Assembly: GCF_000814765.1 (NCBI RefSeq)
Contig: NZ_JWIC01000010.1
Span: 754,001-818,000 of the forward strand
Source of the DNA: Pseudoalteromonas luteoviolacea
GTDB taxonomy: Bacteria > Pseudomonadota > Gammaproteobacteria > Enterobacterales > Alteromonadaceae
Direction of reading: 5' to 3'
DNA length: 64,000 nucleotides
The notes below the pieces were generated by a model, which was given only the letters and a program-made list of their open reading frames with translations, ran no database searches and had not been told where the DNA came from. Positions within the stretch are counted from its first letter, which is position 1. Every line of letters begins with the position of its first letter. A program made the translations under genes and the position numbers. Of this stretch, positions 27,831-36,454 are shown piece by piece.

Positions 27831-29351
27831 ATGTCTTGGAGTGACAACCATCAATCAATTACGGTTTTAATTGTTGAACCCCACGAAACCATTCGATCTA
27901 TGATAGCCAGCACAGCTAAAAAGCTTGCGCCAGAGGTTACCGTGGTTCAAAGCTCGAATGGAGTAGATGCAAGGGAGAAACTCAACTACAACGACATCCA
28001 GCTGATCATCTCTGAATGGAAGTTGCCCAAATTAGACGGGATTTCACTGCTACAATATGTTCGCAGCAACCCTCGTACAGCACAGATCCCCTTTGTAATG
28101 ACTTCTGCCACCATAGATCAAGGGAATGTCATGCAAGCCATTCAAAGTGGCGTATCCGAGTACATCGTCAAACCTTTCTCTAGCCAAATCTTATTATCCC
28201 GCTTACAACGGGCATTGAGTAAGCCTGTACGGCCGATGAAAGCAGCACCTACTGAGCAATCAGAACAAAAAGAACATGTCACGCAAGTATTAGTGGTCGA
28301 TGATGTTGCCGACAACATAAAAGTGATCAGCGATATATTACGTAAAGACTATAAAGTTAAAGCAGCACTCAATGGCAAAAAAGCCCTGCAAATTTGCGCT
28401 ATGGAACCACAACCTGATTTGGTCCTACTGGATATTATGATGCCAGACATGGATGGTATTGAAGTCTGCAAGCGCCTTAAAGCCGATCCCACTACGCAGC
28501 ATATTACGGTGATATTTTTATCCGCATTAGAGCAAACAGAACATATCGTAAAAGGCCTTGAGCTGGGTGCTGTGGACTACATCACCAAACCGGCTAATCC
28601 GTCCATAGTACGATCACGGGTAAAAGCACACTGCCGTGCCATTGACTCTAATCGCCTGATGCGTGCGCAAATAGATACCATGATGGAAAATGCCAAACTC
28701 AGGGAGCAATTTGATACCGTAAACCAACAAGAGGTGGTCACGCCCATAAAAGAAATACAAACCGCCAGCAACTCACTGTCAAACCACTTAAACGACCCCC
28801 AAAAAGCACAACAATATCTAGATTTTATCCAGCAAAATTGTCAGCAATTACAACTGCACCTAGATAATATGCAAGCGCTACAAAAAATTGAGCGCAATGA
28901 ATATGACTTGAAGCCCACTGCACAGGCCATACACACCGTATTAGATAAGGTGTTGCTAGGATTAAGTCATATCATTTCTCATCAGCAAATCAACATCACC
29001 AACTCTGTGCCAGCGAACTTAAAGGTCAGTGGAGAGCAGCAACTCTTATTCGCGTTATTCACCCATTTAATACAGAACGCTTTGGAGGCCACTACAAAAA
29101 ATAAAGCCGTCACTATCAACGCCCAAACTGAGAGCCAATTTCACATTATTGAAGTGCACAACTCAGACCCCATTCCGCAACAAATACGGCATCAATTTTT
29201 AGAAAAATTTGTCTCCCATGGCAAAGAAAACCGCTCAGGTCTGGGTACTTATACGGCCAAGGTACTCACAGAGCAGCAAAAAGGCTTCATTGAATATCGC
29301 AGTGATGAGCAATCTGGCACATCCGTTTATGTCAGTTTGCCCATCGCCTAA
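27831..29351 (+). CDS. Double-receiver response regulator with degenerate histidine kinase module
   Basis: 506 residues. Receiver 1 (about 8-125) lacks the usual acidic pair (EPHE instead of DD) and has Glu62 in ISEWKLPKLDG where the phosphorylated Asp normally sits. Receiver 2 (about 150-265) is canonical, with Asp201 in LLDIMMPDMDG. The rest resembles a kinase dimerisation and ATP-binding module, but the HisKA His is replaced by Gln300 in QQEVVTP. The N box (HLIQNALEAT) and a GLGTYTAK G2-like box are kept, while a clear DxGxG G1 box is not seen. Autophosphorylation is therefore doubtful. Divergent from the giant hybrid sensor, a plausible phosphodonor to receiver 2. Confidence 0.88.
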   Translation: MSWSDNHQSITVLIVEPHETIRSMIASTAKKLAPEVTVVQSSNGVDAREKLNYNDIQLIISEWKLPKLDGISLLQYVRSNPRTAQIPFVMTSATIDQGNVMQAIQSGVSEYIVKPFSSQILLSRLQRALSKPVRPMKAAPTEQSEQKEHVTQVLVVDDVADNIKVISDILRKDYKVKAALNGKKALQICAMEPQPDLVLLDIMMPDMDGIEVCKRLKADPTTQHITVIFLSALEQTEHIVKGLELGAVDYITKPANPSIVRSRVKAHCRAIDSNRLMRAQIDTMMENAKLREQFDTVNQQEVVTPIKEIQTASNSLSNHLNDPQKAQQYLDFIQQNCQQLQLHLDNMQALQKIERNEYDLKPTAQAIHTVLDKVLLGLSHIISHQQINITNSVPANLKVSGEQQLLFALFTHLIQNALEATTKNKAVTINAQTESQFHIIEVHNSDPIPQQIRHQFLEKFVSHGKENRSGLGTYTAKVLTEQQKGFIEYRSDEQSGTSVYVSLPIA

Positions 29352-29355
29352 TGCG

Positions 29356-31077
29356 CTATTGAACCAAAGGTAATGACACCGTATGCGTCACATCAACGCT
29401 AGGTTTTAACCAAGGGATGTGAACATAGCTGGGGTAATTTTCATCGTGCAACACGCTAATAGTCGCGACAGTGGCTTGCGCCATGGTTTGAAATGACACG
29501 GGTAACCCACTGTTAAAATGCTTTTGATGATGCCATTTTGCTGAGCGAAAAATAAACCTCAATTTACAGCCCTTTTCGATGTCCCTTGCCACCCAATCAA
29601 AATCGTCCAACTTAAGCTCGAAAGGCGTTTGGATGGGGGTTGAAATGGGCATAGATAAACTATCTCGATATTTAACACGCCGATATGCTTGGCTTAATAG
29701 GCGCACTGCATCATCTTTGCATACTTCAAACGCATCTAAGTAGATATCTGTATCCACAACATCCATTTTCAACCAGATTGAGGCGTTAAATTGGCCGAAC
29801 AACCTGCTTGTTTTGGTCAATGAAGGGGTCTCAAAAACCACATAATCGCCCCCCTTTTGAGGCAAGTTGACTGTGCCTGTCATATCCAATTTTATTGGTA
29901 ATGTCACCGCAGCTTTAGGATCATACACATAGCGACTTTTAGCCTGCTGATTGGTATCTGTGTTCACCAGCAAGTTACGCAACAAGACCCGTTCTCCTTT
30001 TGAGCCAGATTGCAGTGCTTCTTGTCCAAACCAATGCCCTGACTTTTGCACATATTGGATCACGGGTGAGTGTAAATACGCTGGTTTGCGCTCACCTTTT
30101 AGAGTCCAATCAAACCAGTCTAAATACAGCTTGGGCATATCAATCAAAGAATGGGACGAAAATTGCGCTTCATGAACCCGACTTTTTGGTTTTCTCGTCC
30201 CACTGTGATCCCAAGGTCCCATCACTAAATAATGATGTGCAAATACGCTAGGATCTCCCCATTGTTGATGAAGTTTGTAATACTTTAATGTGCCGCGTTG
30301 ATCACCATCATAATGACCCGTGATGGACAATATCGGTGTAGATATGGCCGCATAATCATTGCGATTAGGCACCATATTTTGCCAATATATATCGTAATTT
30401 GGATGTGCTAGCCAAGTTTGATAAACCTCAGATAGATGATTTTTTTGCTCATCTAAATCCTTAAATGCCGTGCCGCTATTCTTTTGCCTTACATATGCAT
30501 TATCCCACCCATCTCCCGAGCCATAACGCTTACTGTCCGCTTTAGATAAAACAAAGTCCAGCCAAGAGATCGTATAATCTGAGAAGATATTATTTCGCAT
30601 GGGAAAATCATACCCTGGGTATACAGAAGCAATGGCAATCATTGAGTGTAATGAGGGCGGTCGATATTTCTGTATCGCCCACTGAGTAAACCCTCGATAT
30701 GATCCACCTAAAGTACCCACTTTACCATTACTCAAAGGGTGTTTAGCCAAATATTCAATGACATCATAACCATCTCTTCCCTCATCTAAAAAAGGCGTGA
30801 ACTGCCCCTGCGAATCGCCTAAACCGCGACTGTCTACAGCAACAAAGATATAGCCATGCGCACTAAAATACCCCCCTCTTTGCGTCGCTTCCGCACGTCC
30901 ATACGGTGTAAATTGCACAATAACAGGATATTTTTCAGTATGACTTTGAGCCTGATCAGGCACATACACAGTAGCCGCCAACTTGGTAGTATCTCGAAGT
31001 GGTATGGTTACCTCTTGCACAGCAAATCCTTTAGCGGGAAACCACATGAGAAAAATCAGTAATATTGCAATATGCAT
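29356..31077 (-). CDS. Secreted CocE/NonD-family hydrolase (X-Pro dipeptidyl-peptidase-like)
   Basis: 573-residue exported serine hydrolase. A signal peptide spans residues 1 to about 20. The N-terminal alpha/beta hydrolase has the nucleophile in LGGSYRGF, a probable Asp in TGHYDGDQRG and His in GPWDHSGT. The C-terminal jelly-roll (about 400-573) is the X-Pro dipeptidyl-peptidase C-domain (DIYLDAFEVCKDD, LRFIFRSAKWH). Family members act on esters, antibiotics or Xaa-Pro peptides; the substrate is unknown. The gene is convergent with the response regulator (4-base gap) and divergent from the GH13 amylase. Confidence 0.88.
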   Translation of the reverse strand: MHIAILLIFLMWFPAKGFAVQEVTIPLRDTTKLAATVYVPDQAQSHTEKYPVIVQFTPYGRAEATQRGGYFSAHGYIFVAVDSRGLGDSQGQFTPFLDEGRDGYDVIEYLAKHPLSNGKVGTLGGSYRGFTQWAIQKYRPPSLHSMIAIASVYPGYDFPMRNNIFSDYTISWLDFVLSKADSKRYGSGDGWDNAYVRQKNSGTAFKDLDEQKNHLSEVYQTWLAHPNYDIYWQNMVPNRNDYAAISTPILSITGHYDGDQRGTLKYYKLHQQWGDPSVFAHHYLVMGPWDHSGTRKPKSRVHEAQFSSHSLIDMPKLYLDWFDWTLKGERKPAYLHSPVIQYVQKSGHWFGQEALQSGSKGERVLLRNLLVNTDTNQQAKSRYVYDPKAAVTLPIKLDMTGTVNLPQKGGDYVVFETPSLTKTSRLFGQFNASIWLKMDVVDTDIYLDAFEVCKDDAVRLLSQAYRRVKYRDSLSMPISTPIQTPFELKLDDFDWVARDIEKGCKLRFIFRSAKWHHQKHFNSGLPVSFQTMAQATVATISVLHDENYPSYVHIPWLKPSVDVTHTVSLPLVQ

Positions 31078-31296
31078 AGTCCGTCCCTAAATAAACACCA
31101 ATTTAATACGGTATAACATAACCAAAAAACCTCAGCAAATATAAACGATTTATCCGCCAGATAACGCATACCTCAAGCAAACATCAGTGCAATGCATAAT
31201 GCATACGTATTCATGAGATAATCCGACAAAGCATGCTAGGTTTATCCTGATAGGATAAAAAACACGCTAATTTCGCTTGTGCAAGGATCTGCTTAA

Positions 31297-33411
31297 ATGA
31301 ACACACTCGATAAGTTACTGAAAGAAAAACCATATACGCTCGTACGATATGCCCTCTGTAGTGTACTACTTAGTTCAACTTCACCAGTATGCATTGCCAC
31401 CAATGACGTGATGCTACAAGGCTTTTATTGGGATGTGCCTGTGGATGAAGAGAATAAAAACGGGATTTGGTGGGACCACTTAAAGCAACAAGCGCCAAGT
31501 TTATCTCAAGCAGGGTTCGCCAGTATTTGGATACCGCCTCCTTCGAAAGGGAATTGGGGGATTATCGATATGGGCTATGGCGTATACGACCACTATGACC
31601 TTGGTAGCTATTTACAAAAAGGCAGTATCGAAACGCGCTTTGGCAGCCAAAGTGAACTGACAAGCATGGTCCACTCACTCCAAAGCCATAATATCGAAGT
31701 CTATGCCGATGTTGTCCTCAATCATATATACAGCAATGAACACGACAGTGAAATCAACCCCGCAGTCAAAGCGTATGCAATGGGCAAAGCGCATCAACAC
31801 CTACATGTTGCCTATCCCAGCAATGAAATTAGCTGGCAACTTAAAGATGTACAAGGGCGTGTTTTCATTAAGATCCAAGGCTATGGCGCAACCATGCCTT
31901 GGAGCCAACACATCAGTACTAGAGGATATACGCTGAGCATCACAGACGCTAACCACACTATTACGCCAGATACCATCTATGTAGAGCAAGAGCCCAATGA
32001 CGGTCATTACGCAACAATACGCCCCGGTAGTAATGCTTTTTCTGGAATAAATACCTCGCTGAGAGGGCAAATTATTGATCAAGCGGATATAGACGAATAT
32101 TGGTTGGATGTGCCTGAGAAGACAACGATCTATATTAAGCTCGTGGCAAAACAAGGCGACCCGAATAGTTCGACAGCTTGGGTTAATGCACCGCAAAATA
32201 ATGGCTTTTTGCCAATTGAAGTATGGCAACAGCGCGTACCAAACCAAGCGAGTACCAATATTACCACCTCACATTTATTTGCCTACACCAATACACGGAT
32301 CGCACCACCTCAGCGAGTACCAGATGGTAACTACCCGAGCAGCGACGATGGCTGGCGATATAATGACTTTCATCCTGTCGATGGCAACGACTGGCTGGGA
32401 GATTTGGGTAATGATGATGTGATCACCAATACCAAATTTTTTGGTAATGATACCAACACCTTTTCACCTAGAGTCCAAGAGAAATTAATTGATTGGGGGA
32501 AGTGGCTTAAAACAGAACACCACTTTGATGGCTTTAGACTCGACTTTGTACGCGGGTTTCAGCCGGAGTTCGCAGCCCAATGGGTTAACAGCCTGCCTAA
32601 GAGTAATGGTAAACAACCATTTGTCGTCGCTGAGTATTGGGGGGGAGACAGCAGTATCAAATCATGGGTGGACACGGTTCAAAGTGCTGGAGCTGACATT
32701 GATGCGTTTGATTTTCCATTAAAATCTGTGCTTACACAAATGAGCAATCAAGATCAAAACTTTGATATGCGCACACTCAATAACGCAGGGCTAGTAAGAA
32801 ATGGCCGCGGTCATCAGCTGCCTGGCACGTCGGTAGTCACCTTTGTTGAAAACCATGATACCGGTAAAGAACATGATAAATGGGTGAACAAAGACCATAA
32901 ACTGTCCTACGCCTATATTTTAAGTCATGAAGGTAAGCCGACCGTCTTCTACTCCCACTATTTTGGGATCAAGCAGCACGACTACCATAAGCCAAACATC
33001 ACGACAGAGGCACCTACCAGTTTGCATCAAGATATCAAGCAATTGATATTTGCCAGAAATACTTATATGGATGGCGGATTAGTTGTACTTTCTCAACAAG
33101 GTGCGCCCTATGGAGACGTGCAACATGTCTATGTGGCCAGACGATTTGGTAAACACCACAAACAGGGTGCCGTTATCGTATTGAACAACCACGACACTGA
33201 GCGAAAAGGCGTATGGGTCAGTACCCACGCTACTGGGTTTAGTGATTTGGCGGGACAAACACTCGTGAATGCCTTTGACACCAGTGACAAAGTCACCATC
33301 TATGAGGATGGCAGGGGATATTTCACCGCCCCTAGCCGAGGTTACACCGTATACGTACCACAACGGGATTTTCAACCCTATACACTTGTCTCATCAGTCA
33401 CTATGCATTAA
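31297..33411 (+). CDS. Secreted GH13 alpha-amylase-like glycoside hydrolase with PPC-like insertion
   Basis: 704-residue exported alpha-amylase family enzyme. A signal sequence follows a long n-region (hydrophobic core near residues 17-28). Barrel start VMLQGFYWDVP, then catalytic triad Asp416 (GFRLDFVRGF), Glu446 (VVAEYWGG) and Asp521 (FVENHDTG). Between about residues 165 and 335, within the loop normally forming domain B, there is an insert containing EQEPNDGHYATIRPG and DQADIDEYWLDV, which resembles a bacterial pre-peptidase C-terminal (PPC) domain. It cleaves alpha-1,4-glucans by family logic; product size is unknown. Start has AAGGAT upstream. Divergent from the CocE-like gene. Confidence 0.87.
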   Translation: MNTLDKLLKEKPYTLVRYALCSVLLSSTSPVCIATNDVMLQGFYWDVPVDEENKNGIWWDHLKQQAPSLSQAGFASIWIPPPSKGNWGIIDMGYGVYDHYDLGSYLQKGSIETRFGSQSELTSMVHSLQSHNIEVYADVVLNHIYSNEHDSEINPAVKAYAMGKAHQHLHVAYPSNEISWQLKDVQGRVFIKIQGYGATMPWSQHISTRGYTLSITDANHTITPDTIYVEQEPNDGHYATIRPGSNAFSGINTSLRGQIIDQADIDEYWLDVPEKTTIYIKLVAKQGDPNSSTAWVNAPQNNGFLPIEVWQQRVPNQASTNITTSHLFAYTNTRIAPPQRVPDGNYPSSDDGWRYNDFHPVDGNDWLGDLGNDDVITNTKFFGNDTNTFSPRVQEKLIDWGKWLKTEHHFDGFRLDFVRGFQPEFAAQWVNSLPKSNGKQPFVVAEYWGGDSSIKSWVDTVQSAGADIDAFDFPLKSVLTQMSNQDQNFDMRTLNNAGLVRNGRGHQLPGTSVVTFVENHDTGKEHDKWVNKDHKLSYAYILSHEGKPTVFYSHYFGIKQHDYHKPNITTEAPTSLHQDIKQLIFARNTYMDGGLVVLSQQGAPYGDVQHVYVARRFGKHHKQGAVIVLNNHDTERKGVWVSTHATGFSDLAGQTLVNAFDTSDKVTIYEDGRGYFTAPSRGYTVYVPQRDFQPYTLVSSVTMH

Positions 33412-33418
33412 ATCACCA

Positions 33419-33439
33419 CTAGCCCATACTTTGGGCTAG
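33419..33439. terminator. Bidirectional terminator between amylase and LysR genes
   Basis: Stem CTAGCCCA (33419-33426) / TGGGCTAG (33432-33439) followed by TTTATTTTC; it serves the amylase transcript and overlaps the last codons of the convergent LysR gene. Confidence 0.75.
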
Positions 33440-34288
33440 TTTATTTTCAATGGCTTGCAAGCACACTCGAAGGCTCAAAGGTACCTGCCTGTCAAATGTA
33501 TGTAACGCAAAAACCGGATTTGGCGCCAAGCTATATCCAGGAAAAACCTCACATATTTGAGTCGTATATTCTGATACCTTAAATTCTGGTACAAGCCCTA
33601 TTCCCGCACCCTGAGCTATCATGGCGAAGCACGTTTCAAAAGTATTTACTTTACAACTGGCAATGGTAGAAAACACTTTTTCGTGTCCTTTTTCAGACGT
33701 AAGAATGTGCTCTATATGTCGCGGTTGCCACCCATTAGCAATGTACCTCAAATTCTCAGGAGGTTTTCCTGTAAGCAGTATTGGTGCGGCACACAACACA
33801 TCTTTAAACTCCCCTATCCAGCGCTGTTTCGCATCGCTGTTCTCTGAACGACCCACGCGGATTGCCAAATCAATACTGTGTGCCTGCAAGTCTAATTGCC
33901 GATCGTCAGCCACCAGCTCTAATTCAAGTTCAGGGTACTCTGCAATAACAGCGGCCAGTGCTGGGGCTATTAACGTCGTCATTAAAACATTCGGTGCCGT
34001 GATCTTGACTTTACCTTTAGGTATCTCATTGAATTGCGTCGCTTCCAACCAAGCTCGCTGAGCTGTTTGATTGATTAACTTGCACTGCGCATAAAAAGCT
34101 TGCCCTGCCACCGTCAAGCTTTGCTTTCTTGTCGTACGCCGCAACAGCATCACCCCAAGGTCTTGTTCAAGTGCTTTTAAATGTTGACTCAACACCGACT
34201 TAGACAATCCCAACGTATCTGCGGCAGCGGTGATAGAACCACTTTCTACAATTTGTGCAAATAAAGACATATGGCGCAATTTACTCAT
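33419..34288 (-). CDS. LysR-family transcriptional regulator
   Basis: 289 residues from ATG 34288 (MSKLRHMSLFAQIVESGS), the usual LysR length; a GTG at 34351 would add 21 residues with no family counterpart. The helix-turn-helix covers GSITAAADTLGLSKSVLSQH and the effector domain follows (LELVADDRQLDLQAHSIDLAIRVG), matching the LysR subgroup with DsdC/PecT-like relatives. Divergent from a SnoaL-like gene 101 bases away, which is the likely target. The effector is unknown. Confidence 0.88.
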   Translation of the reverse strand: MSKLRHMSLFAQIVESGSITAAADTLGLSKSVLSQHLKALEQDLGVMLLRRTTRKQSLTVAGQAFYAQCKLINQTAQRAWLEATQFNEIPKGKVKITAPNVLMTTLIAPALAAVIAEYPELELELVADDRQLDLQAHSIDLAIRVGRSENSDAKQRWIGEFKDVLCAAPILLTGKPPENLRYIANGWQPRHIEHILTSEKGHEKVFSTIASCKVNTFETCFAMIAQGAGIGLVPEFKVSEYTTQICEVFPGYSLAPNPVFALHTFDRQVPLSLRVCLQAIENKLAQSMG

Positions 34289-34389
34289 CAATTGTTTACC
34301 CCAATTAAACAATGCGTTCTTTTTAGCTTGTTTTTCTAATTTAATTAGCACGCTAAGCTAACACAAGTTTAATTTCACGGAGCATTCAA

Positions 34390-34767
34390 ATGAGCATAAA
34401 CACAACACAACTAGCACTATGTAAAGCCGGTATTGCTGCATGGCAAGACGCATTCAACCGTCAAGATGCGCAAGCCTGTGCACAGCAATATACTGAACAC
34501 GCAACGATGAAAGCCTTGCCATTTGGCGAGTTTACAGGTCGCGCGCAAATTGCCCAATTTTGGCAAGACATCATGAACCAAGGTTTTAACCGTGTTGAAT
34601 ACAGTGAGGTTGATTGGCAAGTAAGCTCTGATGGCGGCTACATTTTGACGTCAAAGTGGACCATGAATAAAGCCTATGGCGTTGTGCATAAAGAGCACTG
34701 GATCGTCGAAAAAGATGGACAGGCACGCCTCATTTATGACGAGTTTGAAGTGTTAGGTGAGAAGTAA
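34390..34767 (+). CDS. SnoaL/NTF2-like fold protein
   Basis: 125-residue cytoplasmic protein of the NTF2-like (SnoaL/ketosteroid isomerase-like) superfamily: helix WQDAFNRQDAQACAQQYT, then ATMKALPFGEFTGRAQIAQFWQDIM, then beta strands ending in DGQARLIYDEFEV. The cone-shaped fold serves isomerases, dehydratases or ligand binders; no catalytic residues can be fixed. The start has GGAG upstream. It is divergent from the LysR gene at 33419, a common two-gene unit where the LysR controls the small enzyme. Confidence 0.82.
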   Translation: MSINTTQLALCKAGIAAWQDAFNRQDAQACAQQYTEHATMKALPFGEFTGRAQIAQFWQDIMNQGFNRVEYSEVDWQVSSDGGYILTSKWTMNKAYGVVHKEHWIVEKDGQARLIYDEFEVLGEK

Positions 34768-34774
34768 CGCTTCG

Positions 34775-34801
34775 TCATGGCCGAACACGATTCGGCCATG
34801 A
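34775..34801. terminator. Bidirectional terminator between SnoaL-like and CreA-like genes
   Basis: Perfect 11-bp stem TCATGGCCGAA (34775-34785) / TTCGGCCATGA (34791-34801), in the short gap between two convergent genes. Confidence 0.65.
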
Positions 34802-34808
34802 AAGCCAT

Positions 34809-35273
34809 TTATTGCTCGCCTTCTCTTGCGACGTAAGCCTGAGTACCCCACAAAGGCACCGTTGATAAACTATGCTTAAAGCTGCCTGATGTTTCTTTAG
34901 TACTATAAGATAAATACATCAGTGTTTGGCTTTTGGCATCATAAATACGACGCACTTTCATACTTTTTAAAAAAATACTCTTGGACTTTTTAAATACCAC
35001 TTCACCAGATTTAGATTTATCGATAGTGGCAATCATAGCCGATGTGATCTCACCCGTTTGACGGCATGAAATAGCGCTATCACTGGGATCAGATAAGCTC
35101 AAGTCTGCTTCAACGCTGGCAACATGACATGTCACTCCTGTCACCACAGGATCAATCATGGAGTCTAATTTAATATCTTTTAGTGTAAACAAGCCCAATG
35201 AAACATCGCCGACCTCACTGTCAGAGCAGCCTGTGAGCAATAACCCCATTGCTAATACCATGTATTTTTTCAT
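34809..35273 (-). CDS. CreA-family lipoprotein
   Basis: 154-residue lipoprotein with lipobox LTGC (Cys16), followed by the CreA-family core: VGDVSLGLFTLKDIKL, DPVVTGVTCHVAS, DSAISCRQTG, KSIFLKSMKVRRIYDA and TLMYLSYSTK. Two Cys in the mature region may pair. Classical CreA has a plain signal peptide, so the lipid anchor is a variant. The function of CreA is unknown even in E. coli. Ribosome site AGGAAAGG precedes the start. Confidence 0.82.
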   Translation of the reverse strand: MKKYMVLAMGLLLTGCSDSEVGDVSLGLFTLKDIKLDSMIDPVVTGVTCHVASVEADLSLSDPSDSAISCRQTGEITSAMIATIDKSKSGEVVFKKSKSIFLKSMKVRRIYDAKSQTLMYLSYSTKETSGSFKHSLSTVPLWGTQAYVAREGEQ

Positions 35274-35466
35274 TGCCTTTCCTTTTTTGATAAGTCACCA
35301 ACAAGTTGACTCTCTGATCCCATCTTACCTCAACCTGAACTAAACGAGATGACGTTTTTTATTAAATCGCCTATTTTCATTTCTTTCTGTTGCTAATACA
35401 GGAAAAGTCGATACTATCCACAGCCGCAATAATTTCATTTAAAATCTCAATAGGGATCAGAAGTAT

Positions 35467-36225
35467 ATGAAAAAATGTACTGCAGCTTTAGGCTTCATTA
35501 TCGTCCTAAGCGGTTGCCAATCGACACCACCAGAGGCCGATCCTGGTTCAGTTCGCTTAGATAGTCCGGAAGTACACAGTCAACCTTTCAATGTAAAATT
35601 GGCAGTGGGCACAGATAAAGGCCGCTCAATACCAATCGATGGTACTCCACTTGGTTCAGATGAACTGGGGTATTACGCCAGTATAGAGATGTCTCTAGGA
35701 AGCGGCTTTTCTGCTAAGTACCAAGAAGGTAAAGCGGTTAAAGGCGCAATAAAATACCAGTTTGCTGGACAGCATGCAGAAACCGCACAAGCAGGTAATA
35801 TCTCTCATGCCATTACACTTGGATACTTAACTGATCATGAGTCTGGTAGAGAAAAAGGTAAGAACGACAGTTCCCACTCTACAAAGTGGGAACTTGACCA
35901 TGACCTTATTGATATTGCTTGGATAACAGGTTATCGCCTATCAGAAGAGGTACTTATATACGGCAGCGCATTTTATCAATTTGGTGACATCGATGGCGCT
36001 TACTATCGTACCAACCTTAAGGGCTGCATCGAATCTCGAGTGCCAGAATGTGTCCTAAGTCACTTTTCAGATGATGGCTCTGCATATGGCCTTAGCGTAA
36101 GTGTTGAATATGCAATTACACAAAGTTTGCTCTATTCAATAGAAGTCTCACACAGTCGCACTAATTGGTTCAATCGCAACGAAAATGACACGCTCGTTAA
36201 TGGAAATATTACCTACCAATTTTAA
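35467..36225 (+). CDS. Lipoprotein with beta-barrel-like C-terminal region (tandem copy 1)
   Basis: 252 residues with lipobox LSGC near residue 17 and a beta-rich body. The last residue is Phe within NGNITYQF, the ending seen in outer-membrane barrels, and many strands alternate hydrophobic and polar residues (LIYGSAFYQFGD, YGLSVSVEYAIT). It is closely related to the next gene (shared SVRLDSPEVHSQPF, ITLGYL-DHESG, FSDDGSA, NWFNRNE). A lipobox on a barrel-like protein is unusual. The family is not recognised. The upstream 110 bases are also repeated before copy 2. Confidence 0.72.
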   Translation: MKKCTAALGFIIVLSGCQSTPPEADPGSVRLDSPEVHSQPFNVKLAVGTDKGRSIPIDGTPLGSDELGYYASIEMSLGSGFSAKYQEGKAVKGAIKYQFAGQHAETAQAGNISHAITLGYLTDHESGREKGKNDSSHSTKWELDHDLIDIAWITGYRLSEEVLIYGSAFYQFGDIDGAYYRTNLKGCIESRVPECVLSHFSDDGSAYGLSVSVEYAITQSLLYSIEVSHSRTNWFNRNENDTLVNGNITYQF

Positions 36226-36237
36226 GTAACCATGTTC

Positions 36238-36331
36238 TCAACACTCTGTGCTTTATCAAACCTGTGATAAAGCACGGCGCTGTCAAGCCCCCTCAGTGCG
36301 TCCCCATATCAAGAATATGACCTTTATCCAT
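36238..36331 (-). pseudogene. Remnant of the 3' end of the ABC exporter gene
   Basis: These bases match the end of the ABC exporter gene at about 37234-37342 (shared ACTCTGTGCTTTATCAAAC, CCCATATCAA and TGACCTTTATCCAT), with a small internal deletion and substitutions. The scrap lies right behind copy 1 of the lipoprotein just as the real gene end lies behind copy 2, so it was carried along by the tandem duplication and has decayed. Confidence 0.75.
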
Positions 36332-36454
36332 ACAGATGGCGTTTTTCATAAAATCGTCTATTTTCAATTAACTTTGTTGCTATTATGGGAAAATCCGATA
36401 CCATCCACAACCGCAATAATTCTCATTTTTAAATTTCCCAGGGATAAGAATAAT

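Noticed and set aside
36248..36454. N-terminal extension of the second tandem lipoprotein
   Set aside because: The extension reads through the exporter gene remnant and would bury the lipoprotein signal; ATG 36455 matches copy 1.
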